Of a DNA stretch of 64,000 nucleotides, positions 48,726 through 61,309 are shown one piece after another (position 1 is the first letter of the stretch; each line of letters starts with the position of its first letter). The position numbers and the translations under genes are program-made. Source of the stretch: Angiostrongylus vasorum (Eukaryota > Nematoda > Chromadorea > Rhabditida > Metastrongylidae); NCBI GenBank assembly GCA_018806985.1, contig JADANN010000202.1, positions 2,154,001-2,218,000 on the forward strand, in the 5' to 3' direction. The notes beneath the pieces were generated by a model, which worked only from the letters and a program-made list of their open reading frames with translations, did no database searches and was not told where the DNA came from.

Positions 48726-51700
48726 CTACCATTCCTTGGTGATTTCCGTCACCCAAGTCCACGTTAGCCAGTCATGACCATCATCGTCCGTCATTTGGGA
48801 CTTGACTTTATACCGTCCACGATGAAGTAGCCCTAAAATTATGATGTAAAGACAAAGGGTCCGAAATGGAAAGATGCTATTGAATGACGAAAAAATAGTA
48901 AAATACAAATACCCTAGCTACCACAGACTATAGTGACCTACAACCACTATGATGCCGAGATATTTGCAAAACATGGATCCTAGGCCAGACTTGAACCAGC
49001 GATTATCCTTTCCGAGGCTCACATGGCACCCACTGCACAATTGGAGCTCTTGATTCGCTCTTCTCTCAAGCAGTTTTCTACCCTAGAAAGGCAAAACAAG
49101 AGCCTCAATGGTGCAGTGAGTAACATGTGGGCACCTAGAAAGGTTAATTGAGGGTTCGAACCCGATCTGGAGTTCACGCTTAGCACATATCTCAGCATTA
49201 CAGTGGTTGTATTTCAAACCATACCCCGCAGTGAGAAAATGATAGGCCGTAATTAAAAGTTGAAGATTGTAATGACTTAATGTTTTCTGTTTCTACTGTG
49301 CATGTTACAAGAAACTTCGTCGTTTACTTAAGAAGTATGTACCTCAGAAACTATTTAAAAATTAAAAAAGAGAAGTTTTTGCATTTTCTGCATAACATGT
49401 TTGGGCTTTCGTCACTTTCAAAGGAGAGAAGACCGAACACTTAGAAATCTAACGAACCTGATGGTGCTTCCTCAATGGGTGTTGTGTAGCTCTGCAATTC
49501 TTTTTTCGGACCGTATGATCCGACCATGAACGTTTCCTTCAGAACTTGTATTCCATGACGAGATACTTTATGAATATACCTACAAATGACACAACTCCAC
49601 CTAAAGTCGCCTTCAGCTTAGTGGTTTTCTAGGAAATAAATACACCAGATCAACCCGAACGGAATTATTTTCTGTAGATCTTCGACATAGCCTTCTTTTC
49701 ATGACATATTTTTATGTAGAAAACACCATTTAGAAAATAGATCAGAAGTAAATTCGAGTAACAAGGACAGAAACTGTAACAAGAAACACCCACTTCAGAC
49801 CGGTGACAATCTCACGTTGAACGTAAAATTCGAATCGGAGTCTATATTGACATCCCTCCTTTAAAACAAACGTCTGTTCTTCGTCGGCACCTTAAATTCT
49901 TTGTGTCGAGGTTATCGTAACGGGTTCCCTACTTACGAAAAAAAACAGACAAGGTTACCAAAGGATACGGTCTTATTGCCCTTTTGTTCACGCCAACTGC
50001 ACAAAATGATCTAAGCTCTAAATTTTACTAGTGGTAAAAATCATGATGATTTAACGCGTGAAAGGAAAGCAGAAAAGCACCTAACTACTAACATTATGTG
50101 GAAAAGAAAGTTCATCGAAAACAAGAATAAAAAAAAGAGAAGAAGCACGCTGAAAACCTGAATGAAATCTGAAAATGTTTGCAAAAAGTCATGAAGTAAT
50201 AAAGAGGGAGGGTTTGCAACAAAACATATGAGAATGTTCCTAAACAATCATCAACAACCATTTGAATGCTCGTGGCTTCGAGAGGTCTCTTTGGTCTACA
50301 GCAGTTTAGCGACCTTGTCAGACAGAGATGTATCAGTGTTTGTGAATCTCTGCATCGTCTTCTGCACAGCAAGCTCCTACTGACGGAAACTGTTACCAAT
50401 GAGATTCGGTACCCTTCATCACTCATAGTCGTAAGCGTGAGCTGATTTTAACAGAAAAATTGTCATCACATAGATAAAAATCGGAAGAAAAATCCCACAG
50501 AATGAAAGTTATTCTCTGTCATTGGTGGAACTTGAAAGAAACATTCTTTTATGGAGTCGTGCTAGCCGGCTTCATCACACTAATGACCGGAACATGATTG
50601 AAGAGCTCTACCCTTTCAAAGTGTTATCTGAGACTTACTCGCCCGTCGCCTCGTTTTTCCCGTACTCCAAAACACACCTGATGAATTATACCCCGGACAA
50701 TAGCGGCGCTCAGATAGCTTCGCAATAGTCCTACAGCCTTATGAACAAAACAAGCAGAGCACCTATCCATGCGTTGGAACACCTGATGAATGATTGTGGT
50801 GAATATATTGCAGATTGAAGTCGTATTTCATTAACAATAGAAAAACTACTGAAATGTTTGCGCAGACTCGCAGAATCCTCCCTTCAACCTATGGAATTTC
50901 TACTGTGATGCGTCCTGGAACGCGCATCGATTTTCCGACGTTCAATCCACGATTCAGATCTGTGACATTTCGTCCATTTGTGCTGACTTCAGTACGACTT
51001 TTTAAGTGTGACTTTGCAGATGCAAAAAAGTCGAGAAAATCCAAAATAACAAAAAAAAATGATTTACCACGATCATCAAGTTCCATTCTGATGTCTTCGC
51101 GACCATCAACTAATAAGGTAATCGACTTGACGATAACAATTTTCGGATTGTTCTCATCAACGATAATATCGGTCGGAGATGAGCCTAGCAAGGTGGCTTT
51201 GTACTTTGCAAGACTCTCATCATCCTGAAAAAGTTACTAATGAAGATATCAGTAGAACAACTATTTATTTCTAAAAAGTAGTAAAAAAAACACCAGACGT
51301 AGAGAAATTCTTACAGAACACAGATGAACAAAGCATTGTTTAGCACAAAAACGACTACATATGGCGAAATGTACGCACGTCTGTTTCACAGAGGTTTACA
51401 AAGCTTTTCCTTTTTTTTGTTATCTATTTTGTATTCTGTCGATAGCTTTTTCGAACGTAGATGGTAGCAGGCGTGACCTATGGAAAGCTCTTTTTTACAC
51501 CTAATAATTTAGAAAAGAAATCCCTCATTGGACGAGATCGTTTTGCGTTAAGAGATTATTGCTGTTGAAGACAGTATGTATGAAGCATGGACAGTGCGGT
51601 GTGGACGGTGAAGAGGGGCAGCAATACCTCTGCTTGAACACTGGGATTCGATACCCAGAGAGAGCTTTTTACTAGGGAAAGGATGATAAATGATTAAGAA

Positions 51701-53058
51701 AACTTCTTCAGAGTGATTCGATGCCCATTGAGTTCGTAGGCGTTACGCTCTCCACTTGCACACAGTCATCTCTCGCTTCACCCATCATTTTACAATTACA
51801 ATATTAATTACCATTTTTTGTCTAGCCATGTTAAAGGTATTCTCGAATATCGACCACTGTATTTTCCAAACTAAATACGATACGTCATTTCGAAATTTTC
51901 GCGCCCATACTTATTTTCATTGGAACTTGACGGGTTTTCCATGGGTCCATGTTTCCTGATAACTAAGTGGTTTGCCAAAACTCGATCGTGTAAACATTCA
52001 ACTTAGAAAACGGTTACTTTACAAACGCTTTATGTATTCCATTCAAATCATTCTTGAGAACATTCGGCATTCAACTAACTGTGCCCGCACTCATCAAACT
52101 AACGAACGGAACGAGCAATGAAATGAAGTACCCTCATTAAGCTGACGCGAGGTTGGTACTAGTTGTGGCCATCCTGGTTAGTTCGGTGACTTCGCATTCT
52201 TCAGAGCCTGACGTGACTTATGAATCAGTGAATCACCCATAGTACTAGTGAAAACCTGCTGTATAAATTAACGCCACTTTGTTTAAAAACTACTCACTTC
52301 GAAAAACGGTGAGTAATTTTCGAACAAAGTAGTGTTCACTTATACAACAAATCAGCAGTACTACAAATAATTCACTGGATTATAAATTATGCCCAGGCTA
52401 TGAAGAATGCTAAATCGCCGACACATCAGCTTTCGGATCACGACAACAACAACTACGGATGGATACCAACCACGCGTCAGCTCAACAAGGGAAGTTCGTA
52501 AAACTTACATATACTAATATCAATACCGAGGCTCACAGAAAGTCGGTCATTTAAATGCAATGAATGCTAACCTGCGTGAATCCCAACAGTACAATTAATC
52601 CATTGAAATCTTAGATGTAAAAGATGAACATATTGCTGTGTAATCTCAATTATGTGTGTGTTGCAGGGCGGGTGTGGCGCAGTGGTCGGAGGCGCCACTG
52701 CGACACACACGTGGAATCGATCCCCGCGCCCATGGCCCACCAAGCCTTCCATTCCTCCGGGGTCGGCAAATTGGTGCCAGCATATATGGGAGGATAGCAG
52801 CACTAGTTCGATACATCGCTAGGCCACCGCGAGTCTCAAACGATACTTAATGAAGTCGAATGCATGGCCCATCCCTCAGGGATTGATCAGCGCCGAGAGC
52901 CTTATCCTTTTTATTAATCTCAATTATCCGTAATTATAAGAAAGTACCTGATCGGCATTCAGAATCTCAGCCATTGTCTTCTTCTCAGGAGGCCTATACT
53001 GATTTTCTTGTTCGTCGTCAACGTTTTCCGCTACGTTTTCCGTCACGTTCTCAGTCAT
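48726..53058 (-). CDS. rhi-1: Rho GDP-dissociation inhibitor
   Basis: Binds prenylated Rho/Rac/Cdc42 GTPases, holds them GDP-bound and keeps them in the cytosol (family knowledge). Five minus-strand exons join in phase without a break: 53058-52948, 51224-51068, 49890-49794, 49579-49458 and 48832-48726 (stop), about 197 residues, a normal RhoGDI length. The N-terminal regulatory arm is acidic (VDDEQENQYRPPEKK), followed by DDESLAKYKATLLG. The immunoglobulin-like domain has TFVLKEGCQYRLRF, QREIVTGLKY, FMVGSYGPKKE, YTTPIEEAP, RGRYKVKS and TDDDGHDWLTWTW. The start is the only in-frame ATG of the first exon and follows an acceptor directly. Intron 1 contains a tRNA-like piece, a PLE terminal fragment and a SINE A. 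Intron 4 contains a SINE C pair. Confidence 0.96.
48945..49262. repeat. Head-to-head SINE C-like inverted pair in RhoGDI intron 4
   Basis: The left half (48945-49090) is reversed: 'caaccactatgatgccgagatatttgcaaaac'. The right half (49095-49262) is forward: 'caatggtgcagtgagtaac', B box GGGTTCGAACCC, 'catatctcagcattacagtgg'. Diverged, but with the same architecture as 2778-3112 and 40424-40696. Confidence 0.6.
51594..51665 (+). other. tRNA-like segment in RhoGDI intron 1
   Basis: CTGGG-ATTCGAT-ACCCAG forms a perfect T-arm with a consensus B box, preceded by an A-box-like TGCGGTGTGGACGG. No convincing acceptor stem pairs the two ends, so a SINE head or tRNA pseudogene is more likely than a working tRNA. 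Confidence 0.35.
52395..52545 (+). repeat. PLE-like terminal repeat, decayed
   Basis: A damaged motif (AGGCT, ATGAAGA, GACACATC, AGCT at 52395-52431) is followed by CAA-rich text, 'gataccaaccacgcgtcagc' and 'cacagaaagtcggtcattt', as at 44453-44620. It lies in RhoGDI intron 1. Confidence 0.6.
52666..52913 (+). repeat. SINE family A copy in RhoGDI intron 1
   Basis: Starts GGGCGGGTGTGGCGCAGTGG; clear A box (TGGCGCAGTGG) and B-box-like GGAATCGATCC. The body shows a small deletion between 'ccaccgcgagtc' and 'acgatacttaatgaagtcg'. Confidence 0.88.
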
Positions 53059-53069
53059 TCTAAACAAAA
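53059..53069 (-). promoter_or_regulatory. Acceptor directly before the RhoGDI start codon
   Basis: On the minus strand 'attttgtttag' ends one base before the ATG. An acceptor this close to the start with no coding sequence before it is what a spliced-leader addition site looks like in nematodes. Confidence 0.6.
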
Positions 53070-54599
53070 TCCATATTGACACAGTTCATTTAGTCAAACG
53101 GGTTGTAAAAGCAACGAATACACTTTCTCGGCTGCTTTTGCACCGAAACGAAAATTTCGATGCCAAGCGACAACAAAGGAAGCGTGGAGAAAAATGACGC
53201 GGATATTTGGTGAGAACTATGAAAATCTAACTGATTAGACAAGTCAGCATTACGGGACAAGACACATGGTAATGTCATAACGAAGGTAGAACGATGGCTA
53301 AGAAGGCGTAAGTGCTATGTTTTCCACTCAAAACTTGCTTAAAAATGACTCTGTAGACGCTAAACAACCGACTCGAACCAAGTTGGCTCTGAAAATGAAG
53401 AAAACATTGAGGCATCACCCAAATAAAACTTATATAACAAATCCGTGTAAGCTCATGAATAAGAGAAAATACTATCGATCATTTATAAGAGCGAAGTTTC
53501 CGATCAAGATCTGGTCAAGCACTCAAATGGCAACATGACCTCTATAGGAGTCTTAAGTGAGATGGCATTGTGACGGTACGACCTCTGAAGGTCATTTTCT
53601 TTGCGGCGGTGTATATTGGAAAAAGAAGACTTTTTCCTCTAAATTTTTTTGTAACCATTCGATCACTTGACAAACTTGGGTCTTCTGGTAATCATTATCA
53701 ACGGGAAGTTCTATCCTGAACTTAGAAATATTAGGTAGAAAAACCACTCTTCGAAAGAGTTTGACTGACAATTTGACTGTAATGTATTGCTCTCTCATTC
53801 AAAATCATGACGATTGATTACAGTCAGTTTAGGGAATGAATGAGGTAAAAAAGTGCCAAAATAGACACAACATAGGCTCCAAAACACTTCCGAATGGTAG
53901 CAGCAGTTTTTTTTATAACGATAGACCACGCCAACACAGCGAAAAAACACATGCGTGCATACCACTTATACCAGCCCTAGAGCGATATAGCAAAGTCTCT
54001 TATAGAATCGTATAATGCGCCTAACCTTCTTAAGCTTCTGGTTTTCGAAGAAACACCATCTGTTTTCGAAAAACCAGCAACTCCGTTACGACATGGAATT
54101 GGGTGCCGCTCCACGCAGCGGACAGACAGGTAAATTTAGCCCCTTTGTGTTAAAAAGTGTTAAAAATGGTTTTATTGCCGCTACTGGAAGAGGGAACTAG
54201 AAATTCACTGAAATGTTCAGACACAAAGCCTACTATAATGCATGCACTCGGTGTAACAAGGAAAGAAAAACAACAGATGTATAAAGTCTTTTAACTTATG
54301 AAATGCGATTCGAAAATGATGTTATGAGAAGATCACAGGGCAACATCCAGTGCGACATTCACAGCGAGTCACCCAGCCGCCACTGCATGGCCTAGGCGAT
54401 GGTCGTAATGGCATAGAGCAGAGACAGTAAAGAACGCGTTATTCTACGAAACCTGTCTGGCAACTACATGTATTCTTTCATTGACCAGTTAACATGAGAT
54501 TGATAAGAAACTTTGTTCGGCTAACCCCTCAGCGACTTCTCGTTCCTCAGAGCCGGACTGATCCGAATCGATTGTTCACCGTTCTTCTCTCTTCCGATG
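53070..54599. other. Intergenic, nothing recognised
   Basis: AT-rich. A 68-residue minus ORF (53798-53592) and a 73-residue plus ORF (53317-53538) lack splice context and were not recognised. Confidence 0.4.
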
Positions 54600-54895
54600 T
54601 AGATCTTGCTGATCGCATCGAGTCGAATCCAGTGAAAAAATTGATAAGCTAACACGATGTCGATAAGAAACTCGACTCGATGTGATCACGAAGACTCACA
54701 ACCGAAGAAGGCGCAGAAGGAAGAGCTGTTGATAATCGACTAGGATCAATCCGGCTCTGAGGAACGCGAAGGCACCAAAAGGTTAGCTGAATAAAGTTTC
54801 TTGTAACCTCGTGTTAGTTTATCAATGATAGAATACATGTTAACTAGTCGCAGCGAGGCTAAAGCAAAGACGACTTTTTGAAATATTGTTGTGCC
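54600..54895 (+). repeat. Hammerhead-like motif element, decayed
   Basis: Motif at 54752-54789 (CCGGCT, CTGAGGA, then a damaged hairpin and AAAAGGTTAGCTG), followed by 'aataaagtttcttgtaacctcgtgttagtttatcaatga' and 'agcgaggctaaagcaaagacgacttttt'. The downstream text matches 33421-33520. Confidence 0.55.
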
Positions 54896-55689
54896 ATGTG
54901 CTCACCTGGTAATTATTGCTTTCATGGCCCTTCTTCATGAGAAATGGCGCTGCCCACAGAAAAACGCCCATCTGAGTGTTGTTGGCTTATCGAGATTAAG
55001 GTTTTTTATCGTGAGCCCTGGGAAATGTGTACACGACGTTCCCAGGGTGTCACCACGGACATTTGTTGACCTTCGTGGATCAGTGGAATGCTGCTATCGT
55101 TCGCTTACGTCTCATCGAATGTGGGACGATTCGTAGCTCTGCTTTACTATTAGCATAGTTTTCGAATGGAAACGCCGAACTTCTTCACAGTTTCAGTGAC
55201 CGAGTTGGGTAATAAACTTTCGTACTAGTTGACACCTCTACAACACCTATAGCCGTAATGTAGTGACAACTTAGTTGTGAGATAGCATAAAAGAAAACAC
55301 TTGATTGAAAAAGCAAGGATTGTCCATTGAAAAGTGTTTTCAGTATAAAATGTATAACAAAGGTAATACTTAAAATCAGGCACTTAAATGTGGGATAAAT
55401 ATAACGCTCGGAAGTAAAACCATGAAATACACATCAGTTATTATCACTCCTAATGAAAAGAATAAAATGTAAGAGATTGAAAGGTTATACCATGTTGGAA
55501 CACTAAAACTTACCAAATCATTGTTCAATTCTCAATTGACCTGTAGAAAAATTCCATAGCAAAATTGCATAGTACCTTATATAAAATATTGACAGTCGAA
55601 TGTTCTACATCTCAAGTGACAACAACTATTTAGACACTACTGTTCAGGAACACTTTAGTGGAAATCCTAGAGCTACTGCTGATGGAAGG

Positions 55690-56010
55690 TCCTGGCTGGA
55701 GCTAACACTGTGATTTCGACTGCACCCTCAGCTTAACTGAGTTCAATGCCGATTTGAGCTCCCCAGATCAATCCCGTTGACGGATGATTGCTGATGGAAT
55801 TGGTAGATAGAAAACTAGCTAAGAGACAAGGGAAATGAAGGACCCGCATGGTGTGGTGGTGAACGCGTTACCCCCCTGTAAAGGGTAATAGCACGTTTGT
55901 TCCCCACCGCAGACACCTCCGGTCCAGAGTTTTGCAAATATCTCAGCATCATTGTGGTTCCATCTCACATAGTACCCCGCCGTGAAAAATTGTCCTAAGC
56001 AGCAAATAAA
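55690..56010. repeat. Family E (-) next to SINE C (+)
   Basis: 55690-55810 is the reverse complement of the family E block at 22232-22335. 55833-56010 is a good SINE C copy ('gacccgcatggtgtggtggtgaacgcg', 'cacctccggtccagagttttgcaaatatctcag', 'agcagcaaataaa'). The two families also neighbour each other at 22095-22335, so they may form one larger unit. Confidence 0.65.
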
Positions 56011-56455
56011 AAGTTAACATTAGACGCCATTGTTTAGAAATGCTTCAGTGGAAATCCTAGATGAATAGCTGATGGGTGGTCCGTGTAGTTTTACAATACG
56101 GATAGGGGAAGCAAATGAACTTGTCAGCGAACACATGAACACCATTAAAATCCAACACTGTAACTTTTAAGAGAATATAAAAGACTGAATGTTTTGGATT
56201 ATCAATAATATGTTAAAAGTAATCAGCAAACGAAGCCTATAAATTCTGTGGATAGATGGGAGCAAACTGAAGGATTAGGAAGTATCTTATAATCAGTTGA
56301 GCTTCTCTAAGCATGACCATATTCCCTCGTACAATGTCTTCGCTTTCATACAGTTCACTAAAGACAAGAATGAACAAGAAAGAAACAAGCAAGATAAGAA
56401 ATGAAGAAACGTCTACATTCATCCCTCGTGAACAACACACGGATGGTTCAACGGC

Positions 56456-56830
56456 AAGGCTCTGAGGAAGGCGAAGTCGCTCTATCAGATGAACCAGAAG
56501 AAATACTCGATAATGTGCAGTGAGAAGAAGAAACTGAGTGGAACACGAAGTGAGAATAATACCGACTGCTTCATGATGGATTATCTGTTAAAAAAACAAA
56601 TTATTATCAACGGATAGTCGTTATCCACAACAACCGTCCTGTATAAAAGAGCGCTGCCGGGTGAGGTTCCCTCATTCGAGTGGTGCTCCACTGAAAAAGA
56701 TCCAACTCAATACGACGACGAAGACACCAACAATTCGAGAATGCGAACGATCGTGGACCATCGACTCGGATCATCGGCTCTGATGAGGATGAAGACGTCG
56801 AAAAGTCAGCCTAGTTAACACCTGTATCAA
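56456..56830 (+). repeat. Two hammerhead-like motif copies
   Basis: A decayed copy lies at 56456-56492. A type 1 unit at 56640-56830 ('cctgtataaaagagcgctgcc', 'gtggtgctccactg', 'gtggaccatcgactcggatc') ends in the motif at 56775-56812 with the standard core letters CTGATGA and the sequence AAAAGTC before AGCC. Confidence 0.6.
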
Positions 56831-57476
56831 CCTCATGTATCTTAGCGGTCCAAAGAAAAAAAGTGGGTGTTGAAGGAATGAAAGAAGTCAGACAAGAAAA
56901 TGTGAAGAATGATCATCATACGCGGCTAGATTATGCCACTCAAAATTGTTGTTTACGCTAAAAAAAGCCCTCCCTCGTCGTGTGTCCTTGACGGATTTGT
57001 CCTTCTCAAATTCTCATTGTTCAAGGCATTTCTAATCGACTGACATTTGTTGAAATTTCGCCTCACTGCAACTCAACTACAGCGAATGAACCTCTTATTT
57101 CATAGCTAAGAAGAAGTGCCAAATCAAGAGGTGCAGTCAAATGTGAAAACGGGTAGCGAAAGCAAAGGAGAAGCTGACGCAAAAACTAACGCAAAGCCGT
57201 TCAACACTCAGTGAATGAAATGTGTAGAAGGAACTAAGAAGTGCAAGCCGAATCGATTGTTTCAAACTACTCGTAGGGAAAGAAATTTTCCTATCCCAAG
57301 AGTGAGCTGAACGGAACGGATCTTTTAGGTAATTAGATTCGACGAAAATCGAGAGTGCAGCCGTCTGTGATGTCGTCGTCGAATTCGTTACACAACAGAC
57401 TTTGCCACTTCTTGGGTGGTCCAAAAATCGATAGTTGTTCGAAAAACACCAAGTATTAATGCTTTATAAAAGCTAA

Positions 57477-57759
57477 AAAGGATAAGGCTCTCGGCGTTGA
57501 TCAATCCTTGAGGGATTCGCCGTGCATTCGACTTCATTAAGTATGTATCGTTGGCGGTGATTGAATGCAGATCTGGCCTTTACAATGACTCGCGGTGGCC
57601 TCGCGATGTAGCGAGTCAGTGCTGCTATACTCCCAGACAAGTCTGGTATCAATTTGGCCGACCCTGGAGGGATGGAGAGCTTGGTGGGCCATGGGCGCTG
57701 GGATCGATTCCACGTGTGTGTCGTAGTGGCGCCTCCAACCACTGCGCCACAAGAGCCCT
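57477..57759 (-). repeat. SINE family A copy, well preserved
   Basis: 'aaggataaggctctcggcgttgatcaatcct' to the reversed head 'gcgcctccaaccactgcgccac'. B-box text 'gggatcgattcc' is intact. Overlapping ORFs are SINE body. Confidence 0.9.
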
Positions 57760-58624
57760 TATGATGCCTTATAGGTAATAAAAATTGTGCACTTACGGAT
57801 TTAGCCTAATAGAACAGAAAAATCGAAATACGGAAGTGGTAACATCTCAACCCTACATGCTTTTGATTCTGAAAGAGCCGACCTTCTGGATGCCATCATT
57901 TACATATAGATGAGAAGGACAGGAAATAGAACACATAGTAATACAGCATTCAAAGTACACATGTCATAACCATGAAAAAGTTTTTCAGAAAGGAATCTGG
58001 TTTTTAACCACCTCTTAGCTTGTAAGACAAATTAGCGCGATGTACAGAATTTGATTATCGCATGCCAACAATTCCAACTCAGAAGTCCTAGAAACGTCCT
58101 GACAGTAGTACTGAGAAGATTAAGAAAACTAGTAGGAAGTAGAGCAGAAGTACTAGAGAAAAGTATATGTTGCAGAAGAACAAGGACGACGGAAGATGCG
58201 CCAGCAACACACACCTGCAGATGATGACGACGTTCGAGGTGTCTACGTGCCAACTGAGCGCACCACAATGAAAAAGAGACATATTAGCCGAAAATCAATG
58301 TCGAGTTAAACATTTAGTCGATTTATTTCATTAAACAACTCTGTAGTGGCACTGTAAGTAGTCTGTAGATGAAACGTCGTCCGACGGTCGTCGTAGTGTA
58401 GGTGGCGGAATGGGTAGGAATCCTGACCACAATACGAGGAACGATGACCGATCGATCGATTGAACGGCCATGTTCGCGTACGCCATTGGCCCGAATCGAT
58501 TGACAGCGTAGACGGCTGTTGGGCAACCGAGAACGACGTGTTTCTTCATTGTATTCGTAAACTTTACAACAATGTCATTTTCGAAACTGATATAATTCAG
58601 TGATTACCTGATCATCGCCCAATC
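57760..58624. other. Intergenic; GC-richer open stretch near 58330-58550
   Basis: Two different minus frames are open for 67-72 residues at 58323-58549, with a start at 58549 in one. No acceptor/donor pair or family resemblance was found. It could be an exon of an unknown gene; I do not call it. Confidence 0.3.
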
Positions 58625-58901
58625 GGGCGCGTTTGGCGCAGTGGTTGGAGGCGCCCCCAGCAATGCATGTGGGGTCAATCCATGTGCTCCAGGCTCAGCA
58701 AGCCTTCCTTCTCTCCGGGGTCGGCAAAATTGCTGTCAGACTTGTCTGGGAGAATAGCACCACTGAGTGGATACATCGGTAGGCCACCGCGAGTCACTGT
58801 AAAGGCCAGATATGCATTAAATCACCTCCAACGATACTTAATGAAGTCTTGCATGGCGCATCCCTCAGGATTGATCAACGCCGAGAGCTTTATCCTTTAT
58901 C
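58625..58901 (+). repeat. SINE family A copy, well preserved
   Basis: GGGCGCGTTTGGCGCAGTGG head with A box, 'ggtcaatcc' in the B-box position, 'ctccggggtcggcaaaattg', 'taggccaccgcgagtcactg', 'gattgatcaacgccgagagc', ending at a T-rich tail. Confidence 0.9.
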
Positions 58902-60601
58902 GTTCATTATTTCGTCTTACTTCTTGAAGGTATAACGACTTTATCGGCAATGCGAAGTTTTGAAAAGAATCGTTCATCAGGACGACTTCCGCTACCGTCC
59001 GCATTGAGTGACTTCACTAATAGCTGCAAAGGGGCATTAAACAGCTTCACCTGTCGCCTTTCTCGTGCTATCGTCCTGTCGAACATCTACGCGGATGTTA
59101 GGTCGATGGTAGCGCTGTATTTTCCTTGTACAATACCATTTTCCTAGTTTTAACTCACCACCAGTCCACTTTTTCTTCGACATGCTTTGGGTGAATGGAA
59201 TTCGTTGCGACATTGTCGAACGCTTTTTCCTAGTCGGCAAAGCTTAGAACACACGATACGTCATATTTCAAACAAACGTATGTGCGACTAGATAGACGTA
59301 TACCACTGTGTTCACTAGTGCCTCTTCTTTGCGCTGCTCTCCATCCAATGTTTTCCTTCGGTCATCGTTCTTGAACAAGATGTGCACGTGCAAGGCTCTT
59401 CACTAGTCAATGATCCTTTCCTTTTAAAGAACTTGTCATATAGAGTGCAAGAAGCGCGTTTGTTTGTGGCTTCAACCCTGAAAGAATGAAATAATTCATT
59501 CTTCATTGGTCGTTACTCAGGGTTTAGAGGAAAGAATTGGGACTGGCTTTTGTCGAGCAGGCATTTATGGAAAAGAAAAGAATGGAGCAGAATTTCCTTC
59601 TTGAGAATCCCGTATTCCATAAGAATCCCATGCGGCAGGAGTTGGTGAAATCGCACCATCATTCATCATAGCTGGTCGAGAGGGGTTATATTTGCAATAG
59701 TTTCGAAAGCATTTCTTTAGGCCGGTTCTTTTTGAGCCCCCTATAAATCATTGTTTAACAGTTGGCATTATCAGATTCCATGTAAGGATTTACTCGCAAT
59801 TGGCATTTATTGGCAGCCATGTCAAGCCCTTTAAAATCTATTTTTTCTTTCTGTGTCTTCACGAGCAACTCTTTCGTGATCGTGAAGATGCGAACCAAAC
59901 CCTTCCTTGAAGAACTCGGGCGTAATCGGTATAGGTTTTATGTAAGGAAAGACGTGCTTTTAAAAAGTTTCTATCATGAGAACTTGTTCTTCGCTCTTGA
60001 CCTATGGCAAGGATCCTTATTTAGTCTGTGGCTGAGTTAAGTGACTACAATGTGGAAACGATGACTGTATCCACTAATTAGTGATGGTGGTACGGTGGTA
60101 TCAAGGAAGCAGCGTCTTTGTTCTGCCAGTGTTAGCTGCGTCACGACTATTTCAATATCCAACCGCAAATTTTCTCCCTGAGAAACTCATAAAAAACGTG
60201 CAGTGGCCAGCAGAACAGCGCAACGGCTTCCATTCTAATATCGTTCTTGTTTTCAAGACTTTTAGAGATTCCACATTTGCTTTCGCTGATATTCCCTGTT
60301 TTGATGTTGAAGCCTCCAACGAAAAATCTACAGGGCAGCTTTTTTTCTTACTGCCACTCCTTCCAATCGATCGGTGAAAGCTTCCAACTCGTTTTCATTA
60401 GATGCATATGTTGGCAAGAGTAAGCTGATGATACTTATCTTATTTTGATTTGGAGTTTGGAGAAATGAAGACGGAGGTTGGCCAGACAAAGTGGTGGGAT
60501 TTAACTTGAGCAGACTTGGTATATAGCGGACGCCTATACTTAGAGCTTATCCCAGTGATGTTTTGTGGTGAGATCTTTTCATGGGGGAAAAAAGACTTGC
60601 A
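58902..60601. other. Intergenic, nothing recognised
   Basis: About 1.7 kb with only short ORFs; none has splice-site context or similarity I can name. Confidence 0.4.
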
Positions 60602-60780
60602 TTTCCAGCTAAGAACCCGCATGGTACGGTGGTGAACACGCAATCCCCTTGGAAGGCTAAGGGCGGGTTCGATCCACACCGCAGACACCTGCGGTCCGCA
60701 GTTTTTGCAAGTATCTCAGTGTCACTGTGGTTATATTCCACATTATACCCTGTCATAAAAAAAGAAGAGGCAGTAAATTA
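60602..60780 (+). repeat. SINE family C copy
   Basis: 'gaacccgcatggtacggtggtg' head, a strong B box (GGGTTCGATCC), 'cagacacctgcggtccgcag', 'gcaagtatctcag' and 'ggcagtaaatta' at the end. Confidence 0.8.
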
Positions 60781-60887
60781 AATGTGACTACATAAGAGGG
60801 AGTGTTTGACAGCATCAAAACGAATGCGATCCTATTAGCTCTCGTCGACCAAGGAGAATCCGTCGTACATAAGAACTCTATGTGACT

Positions 60888-61215
60888 TTTCCTCCCAATG
60901 GTTTACCGTCTCATCATGGCTGGGAGGTGTTCCTGGGTGTCCGACTGCGATGTACAGCGGAGGGATTCGTCCACCCGGTAGGGTTTCCCAAGCTGGGAAG
61001 GAGTCCACCGTTTCCATCAGGAAGCCAGCTAAGAGTAAACCAATACCAGAATCCACCACCGTCTTGGTATCAAAGCCGTATGGTGGTAAATCTCCCTCTC
61101 ATCCACAAGGGCTGCGACTGCCTGTCGTGGTGACAACCTGGGGGCAGACTTTGGCCAGGATGTCCTCGGGATGCCAAGGAACCACAATGGCTTGACCAGC
61201 AAATCTCCGAAAAAT
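60888..61215 (+). repeat. Family D copy, best preserved
   Basis: Parallel to 1078-1412 over its whole length: 'gtttaccgtctcatcatgg', 'gaggtgttcctgggtgtcc', 'gatgtacagcggag', 'aagagtaaaccaataccag', 'ggtggtgacaacctg'. All ORFs here belong to the repeat. Confidence 0.75.
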
Positions 61216-61309
61216 GGTTATTGTGCTGGGGTCCGCACAACTATTGATGACGGGCCGTTCAAGTATCAAGTATTAAGTATCTGACTTTTATCGGGACTGC
61301 AGCACAAAT